Positions 47,712 to 64,000 of a stretch of DNA of 64,000 nucleotides are shown piece after piece. The notes beneath the pieces were generated by a model. The model worked only from the letters and a program-made list of their open reading frames with translations. It did no database searches and was not told the origin of the DNA. A program made the position numbers and the translations under genes. The DNA is from Dasypus novemcinctus (lineage: Eukaryota; Chordata; Mammalia; Cingulata; Dasypodidae): positions 24,594,499-24,658,498 of the forward strand of contig NC_080704.1 in assembly GCF_030445035.2 (NCBI RefSeq). Direction: 5' to 3'. Positions within the stretch are counted from its first letter, which is position 1. Every line of letters begins with the position of its first letter.

Positions 47712-48171
47712 AAAAGGGTTGGCGGTGGACTTGGCCCAGTGGTTAGGACGTCCATCTACCACATGGGAGGTCCGCGGTTCAAACTCCGGACCTCCTTGAC
47801 CCGTGTGCAGTTGGCCCATGCACAGTGCTGATGCACGCAAGGAGTGCCATGCCACGCAGGGGTGTCCCCCATATAGGGGAGCCCCACGTGCAAGGAGTGC
47901 GCCCCATAAGGAGAGTCACCCAGCGCGAAAGAAAGTGCAGCCTGCCTAAGAATGGTGCTGCTCACATGGAGAGATGACACAACAAGATGACGCAACAAAA
48001 AGAAACACAGATTCCCATGCTGCTGACAACAAAAGAAGCAGACAAAGAAGACGCAGCAAATAGACACAGAGAACAGACAACCGACAACCAGGGTGGGGGG
48101 GGGGGGGAGGGGAGAGAGAGAAATAAATAAATAAATAAATAAATCTTTTTTAAAAAAAGAAAGAAAAGGGT
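47712..48171 (+). mobile_element. DAS-type SINE
   Basis: Body 47720-48163 with short duplications AAAAGGGT (47712-47719, 48164-48171). A run of about 12 G precedes the AAATAAAT tail. Confidence 0.88.
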
Positions 48172-48514
48172 CAAGCAATAGTCATTGATAATAGAACAAA
48201 CATGGTGAAGACTAAGAGCGATTTATAAATTACAAGCATACAATGTTTTGTTCACACACCCCACAGTACTTTAATGAGAAAGCAAGTATACCTGTCTATA
48301 AGCAGAAAGATAATAGACTACTTCATCACTGCTCAAAGACAAAATGTATGGTGTCTAAAGATATAAGAAGTACCTTCTCATATATTTAATGAAATGGTTA
48401 AACAAGATAGAATAACAGCCACTGCATGTTTAAAAGCCTTTTCAAATGAAACCAAAATAATATACTTTTCAGATGAGAACAATATACGTAACTCATTTAA
48501 AAGCTGTTTGAAGA

Positions 48515-48845
48515 TTCTGATACATGTTGCAAAATGGATGAACCTAGAACACATTATGCTAAGTGAAATAAGACAGACACAAAGGGACAAATATTGTACA
48601 ATTCCACTTCTATGAAATATCTAGAATGGGCAAATTCACAGAGATAGAAAATAGATAAGACGTTACCAGTAGTCAGGGGAGAGGGGCAATAGGGAGTTAA
48701 TTGCTTAACAGGGTAAAGAGTTTATGTTCGGGGTGTTGAAAAACGCTTGGAAATAGATAGTGGCAATGGTTACCACTGAATTGTACACTTAAAACAGTTA
48801 AAATGACAAATTTTATGTTATTTTACTACAATAAAATTTTTTTAA
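48515..48845 (+). repeat. Old L1 ORF2 end/3' UTR fragment
   Basis: ATGGATGAACCTAGAACACA, AGTGAAATAAGACAGACACA and ACTGAATTGTACACTTAAAA mark the end of ORF2 and the 3' UTR of old L1s. Confidence 0.85.
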
Positions 48846-49559
48846 TTGCTTGCAAAGAAAGTACTTTGCTTGGTGGAACCTGAGGAAGAAGTAACCAAAT
48901 TGATGTTTTCAAATACAAGTATTTCTTATATAATAGCTGCTGAAAAGATTCTGCTGGTACTATATACATAATATACCAGTATCTGCAGAATGGTATATCA
49001 GTATACTGGTTTCATTATACAATGAAACTGAAATATAGCAGGAAGTCAGAGATGATTGGTTTCTTGAAAGCCCATTATATTGCTCCATTGCCATACTAAT
49101 AGAACCAAGGCTTAAGGACACATTTTATTCAAGTGACTGTGTAAAGCAGAAAGGGCTGCAAGAGGTATTAGAAATTAAAAATATAAGTCAGAACAACATC
49201 TTGTGAAAAGATTTCAGAAAATATTTTCAAGTGGTACTTGAAGCTTCTGTTTGTGGAAGCTGCATCGGCAGCAGTAACCACAACCACACCAAGAATAAGA
49301 TTTTAAATGGAGATGAGTCTTTATCTTAATCAGTTCCTATTAAAGAGAAAAGAAAGCTTAGTAATATTGTGGCAGCGTCAACACTAGCAGTATTCCATAA
49401 TGGCAGAGCTCACACAACGTTATCTGCTACTCTCCCCTCCTTGGGTAAAAATGAACCATCTATCATTGACACTAAGGTTTACTTCTGGGTACATTTTTCT
49501 CTACTTCTAGGAATAGAGGGAGTTGCACTCTACCTGCTCTTTAAGTTAGACATAGCTTT
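48846..49559. other. Intergenic DNA, no gene recognised
   Basis: AT-rich, nothing recognised. Confidence 0.55.
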
Positions 49560-49875
49560 TTGACTAGTGTGGAACAAAGATATTTGAGTGAAGTAACATG
49601 CACATATCTGGGCCAAAGTCATTAACTGCTCATAGTAGACACCGTAATTCTCTTCCCCTGCGGTGGTGAATCCTGATGCCTCATGCTGAGATGTGAGCAT
49701 GATAAAATGGTGGAGTCTCCATATACCTCTTACATGGAACAGAGTCCCACCCACACATCCTGCCAACCCATGCTGGATGTGAAGCGAGCAAAAAAGAAAT
49801 CTTTGTTGTTTTAAGCCGCAGGGATTTTAGGGTTTGTTTCCAAAGCACAAACCGGCTTACCCTGACTGATACAAT
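49560..49875 (+). repeat. MaLR-like LTR remnant
   Basis: The ending GTTTTAAGCCGCAGGGATTT...TACCCTGACTGATACAATTT is the usual MaLR LTR 3' end. The 5' border is unclear. Confidence 0.65.
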
Positions 49876-51178
49876 TTCATGTCAAAAATGTAGAGTATAA
49901 TGACACCAGAAGCAAAATATCAGTTATATTAATGAGAAGTAAATATTTCTGAAGGTATTGTTAAACTTTTCATATTTGAATACTAACATTTTTTATTAAA
50001 TTGTAATAATGTAAAAATTAATAATATGTGTTATATTTCATATTTATTCTTCAATCTCACAAGTTTATTATATGATGGTGATAATCTGCCTCAGCCAAAT
50101 ATTGATTTATAACGTGCAGCTATTTCACATTCGGCCAAACCGTATGTTTGGTGCTCCTCTAAAAAGAATACATTCAATTAAAATGACATGTGTAAAAGCT
50201 TGGCTATATGCCCATTATTTAAAATCGTTACAGGGCAGAAACCTGACATGACTTGTTAACTCTAAGGAAGAATACCTTCATCTTCTGGAATTCAGGTCTT
50301 CCTGCTACCATTTTGCACTCTCTGTCTTGTCTTTTCTGCTGCCACCAGCTGGCTTCCTCTTCTGCTAAATTCCAGCAAGCAGCAGGTTTCGGTCCAGTGT
50401 TTTGTTCTGACTGCTGGGTGCCTGACAAGGACACAAAATCAGTTGAAGAACTAAAATTTTCAGTGGGGACCAGAAAAGCACAATCAACTTGTTTCCTCAA
50501 TTCCCTGCCTTTATTTTGGATTATCAGATAGCCAGTCACTTGATAGGTAGCAGATAGCTAGTACTTGTATTATCAAGCGGTCGGGATGATGCTTCAGGCT
50601 AACAAATAGAAGACATTTCCATACTTAGGTTAATATTCTCCTTCCAGGGAGAGGTCAATTCAAATACAGCAGTGTACCAATAGTCTTAGTGTCGTTTTCA
50701 ATCTTAATAACTTCAGAAGTATAAATCATACATACTTACACAAGGCATCACTTGAAAATAAAATTATTTACATTTCTTTCAAGCATAGTTTTGTGGATTT
50801 TTGAACAGTAGATGTATTTTAATTTTTTGTTTCAGCCTATGTGTGCTACCTTCAATTAGAGGGACTTAAAAATTTAAATATCCTCAGAGTTGACAAAACT
50901 TAAGTGTTAAAGGAATTTAAATAAACTTACAAGTGATGGTTTTTGCAAGTTTGTAGCATTTATACTTCTGAGGATATCAAAGCCTAGATACTGCACCAAG
51001 TCTTTTGGGACATGAAAAATTATGGAGTCACAGGGTGTTTGAATTTAAACGTTAGTACTTTATACCAAGCTGTGTCCAAAAAAAATTGAAACGATTTATA
51101 ATAGCACATATATGTTAGGGGATGTAAAACTGGGTCATAAGGTGTCTTGAAACTGAAGAAATATGTTGCTAAATGATT
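49876..51178. other. Intergenic DNA, no gene recognised
   Basis: AT-rich. No gene recognised. Confidence 0.55.
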
Positions 51179-51601
51179 AAAAACTTTAGGGAAGTGGACT
51201 TGGCCCAACGGATAGGACATCCGCCTACCACATGGGAGGTCCACGGTTCAAACGCCGGGCCTCCTTGACCCATGTGGAGCTGACCCATGCACAGTGCTGA
51301 TGTGCACAAGGAGTGCCCTGCCATGCAGGGGTGTCCCCGTGTAGGGGAGCTCCACACGCAAGGAGTACACCCCGTAAGGAGAGCCGTCCAGCTCAAAAGA
51401 AAGTGCAGCCTGCCCGAGAATGGTGCCGCACACACGGAGAGCTGACACTCAAGATGATGCAACAAAAAAAGACACAGATTCCCGGTGCCGCTGATAAGGA
51501 TAGAAGCGGTCACAGAAGAACACACAGCGAATGGACACAGAGAGCAGACGAAAGGGAGGGGAGACAAATAAATAAATCTTAAAAAAAAAAAACTTTAGGG
51601 A
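51179..51601 (+). mobile_element. DAS-type SINE
   Basis: Body 51193-51587, perfect 14-bp duplications AAAAACTTTAGGGA (51179-51192, 51588-51601). Confidence 0.93.
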
Positions 51602-51784
51602 AAGTATGGGAGAACCAGGCAAATTAGTAGTAATATCTATAATGTAGGTTTCTGATATTATACTATATTTTCACCTGGGGGGGGGTGATGGTGCTTTTTA
51701 ATTTGAGATATTTGTTCTGAAGATACCATTGTGTTTGCCATATTTTGGTATTAGTATTGTTGCTAATGATGCTTTTCTAGAGAA

Positions 51785-52232
51785 CTTAAATAACTTTTAT
51801 TTTTTTAAAGATTTATTTATTTCTCTCCCCTTCCCCGCCCCCACCCCAGTTGTCTGTTCTCTGTGTCTATTTGCTGCATCTTCTTTGTCTGCTTCTGTTG
51901 TTGTCAGAGGAACGGGAATCTGTTTCTTTTTGTTGCGTCATCTTGTTGTGTGTCATCTTGTTGTGGCAGCTTTCCATGTGTGTGGTGCCATTCTTGAGCA
52001 GGCTGCACTTTCTTTCACTCTGGGTGGCTCTCCTTACGGGGTGCACTTCTTGCGCGTGAGGCTCCCCTATGCCGCGACACCCCTGCGTGGCAGGGCACTC
52101 ACGTGCATCAGCACTGCGCATGGGCCAGCTGCATACGGGTCAAGAAGGCCCGGGGTTTGAACCGTGGACCTCCCATGTGGTAGACCCACACCCTAACCAC
52201 TGGGCCAAGTCCACTGCCTTAACTAACTTTTA
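51785..52232 (-). mobile_element. DAS-type SINE
   Basis: Body 51800-52217 (reverse), duplications CTTAAATAACTTTTA/CTTAACTAACTTTTA (51785-51799, 52218-52232). It lies about 1.1 kb upstream of the MBTPS2 start codon and forms an inverted pair with the SINE at 51193. Confidence 0.92.
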
Positions 52233-52334
52233 AAGACTGAACATTGAGGGAATTCAGGAAAGCACTGGAAAGTATTAATTTTTCCTTTTTGACCTTGGCT
52301 ATACAGTGAAATGAATGATCCAAAGAATTTTAAA

Positions 52335-52455
52335 ATACTGATGCTTGGGTCCCACCCAAAGATTCTGAATTAATTGGGGTAAGCTACAGAATGGGTATTG
52401 GGAAGTTTAAAAGCCTCCTGGGGATCCTACTGGGTAGCGAAGGCTGAGAACATGG
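52335..52455. repeat. MER5-like hAT remnant
   Basis: AATACTGATGCTTGGGTCCC, CAAAGATTCTGAATTAATTG and AAGCCTCCTGGGGATCCTAC follow the MER5 order. Confidence 0.72.
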
Positions 52456-52574
52456 CTCTTGTCCAATATAAAATCAGGTATACATCAATGTAAAAATGTG
52501 TGCAGATATTTTTTTTCTAAGCCACAGCACCAATCCCAAATTATATAATGCAAGATGTTGAGAAAAGGACCTAA

Positions 52575-52885
52575 TTTAATCAACATAGATAAATCTCAAA
52601 AATATTACGTTGAGTGAAATGTCAGACCCAAAAACGTACTTATTATACGATTCTGTTTACATCAAGTTAATAACAATCAGAAAGGCGAGAGTGGGATCGA
52701 CTGGGAAGGCGCACGAAGAACTTCCTGGGGAGATGGAAATGTTCTCTATTTTGATTGGGATATGAGTTACACGGATACATACTTTTATCAAAACTCATCG
52801 AAACGGACAGTCGAAATCTGTATGTATGATTTCCCTATATGTGAATTACGCGTCAATAAAGAGACGAATAAGCTTTACTTAACAA
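52575..52885 (+). repeat. Old L1 3'-end fragment with many CpGs
   Basis: L1 3' region landmarks (CATAGATAAATCTCAAAAAT, TTGAGTGAAATGTCAGACCC, AATTACGCGTCAATAAAGAG) but unusually rich in CpG for an old repeat. It borders the MBTPS2 CpG-rich promoter. Confidence 0.75.

Positions 52886-64000
<11,115 letters not shown>

Overview
This is a vertebrate, almost certainly placental-mammal, nuclear window. It carries one real protein-coding gene, the 5' part of MBTPS2 (site-2 protease), entering from position 53346 on the + strand. Eighteen tRNA-derived SINE copies of the armadillo 'DAS' type (box A-like and box B-like head, CpG-rich middle, AAATAAATAAATC tail) point to an armadillo-like xenarthran, most likely Dasypus. 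MBTPS2 is X-linked in placental mammals, so the window is probably X-chromosomal (inference).

Layout. 1-8189 is a lineage-young L1 on the + strand: 5' UTR running off the left edge, an intact 340-residue ORF1, an ORF2 with one frameshift and two in-frame stops, and an unusually long, G-rich 3' UTR of about 2.8 kb. 8190-53000 is gene-free intergenic DNA packed with retroelements: DAS SINEs with clear target-site duplications, an old L1 at 19610-24112 broken by three SINEs, a cecropia-type mariner (30902-33651) holding a nested SINE and a nested 5'-truncated L1, several LTR remnants, L2, MIR, hAT/MER5-like fragments, a 5S rRNA-like pseudogene and a degenerate BED zinc-finger relic. About 52600-53800 is a CpG-rich promoter region. 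53346-64000 holds MBTPS2 exons 1-4 with ordinary old repeats in the introns.

How the parts work together. The only host gene product is S2P, the Golgi intramembrane zinc protease that completes SREBP and ATF6 cleavage. The visible part covers the first membrane segment, the serine-rich luminal region and the HEIGH zinc site, and the last codon of exon 4 is split across a following intron outside the window. The rest is a record of nested insertions: mariner first, then L1 and SINE into it; old L1 into an LTR-like repeat, then SINEs into the L1. I found no prokaryote-type or otherwise undescribed gene system. The best leads are the long-3'UTR L1 family, the lineage-restricted-looking mariner, structural variants of the SINEs, and the CpG gain around the MBTPS2 promoter.

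Limits: repeat families were recognised by eye without a library search, so old-repeat names and borders are approximate (about 10-50 bp), while SINE borders supported by target-site duplications are good to a few bases.
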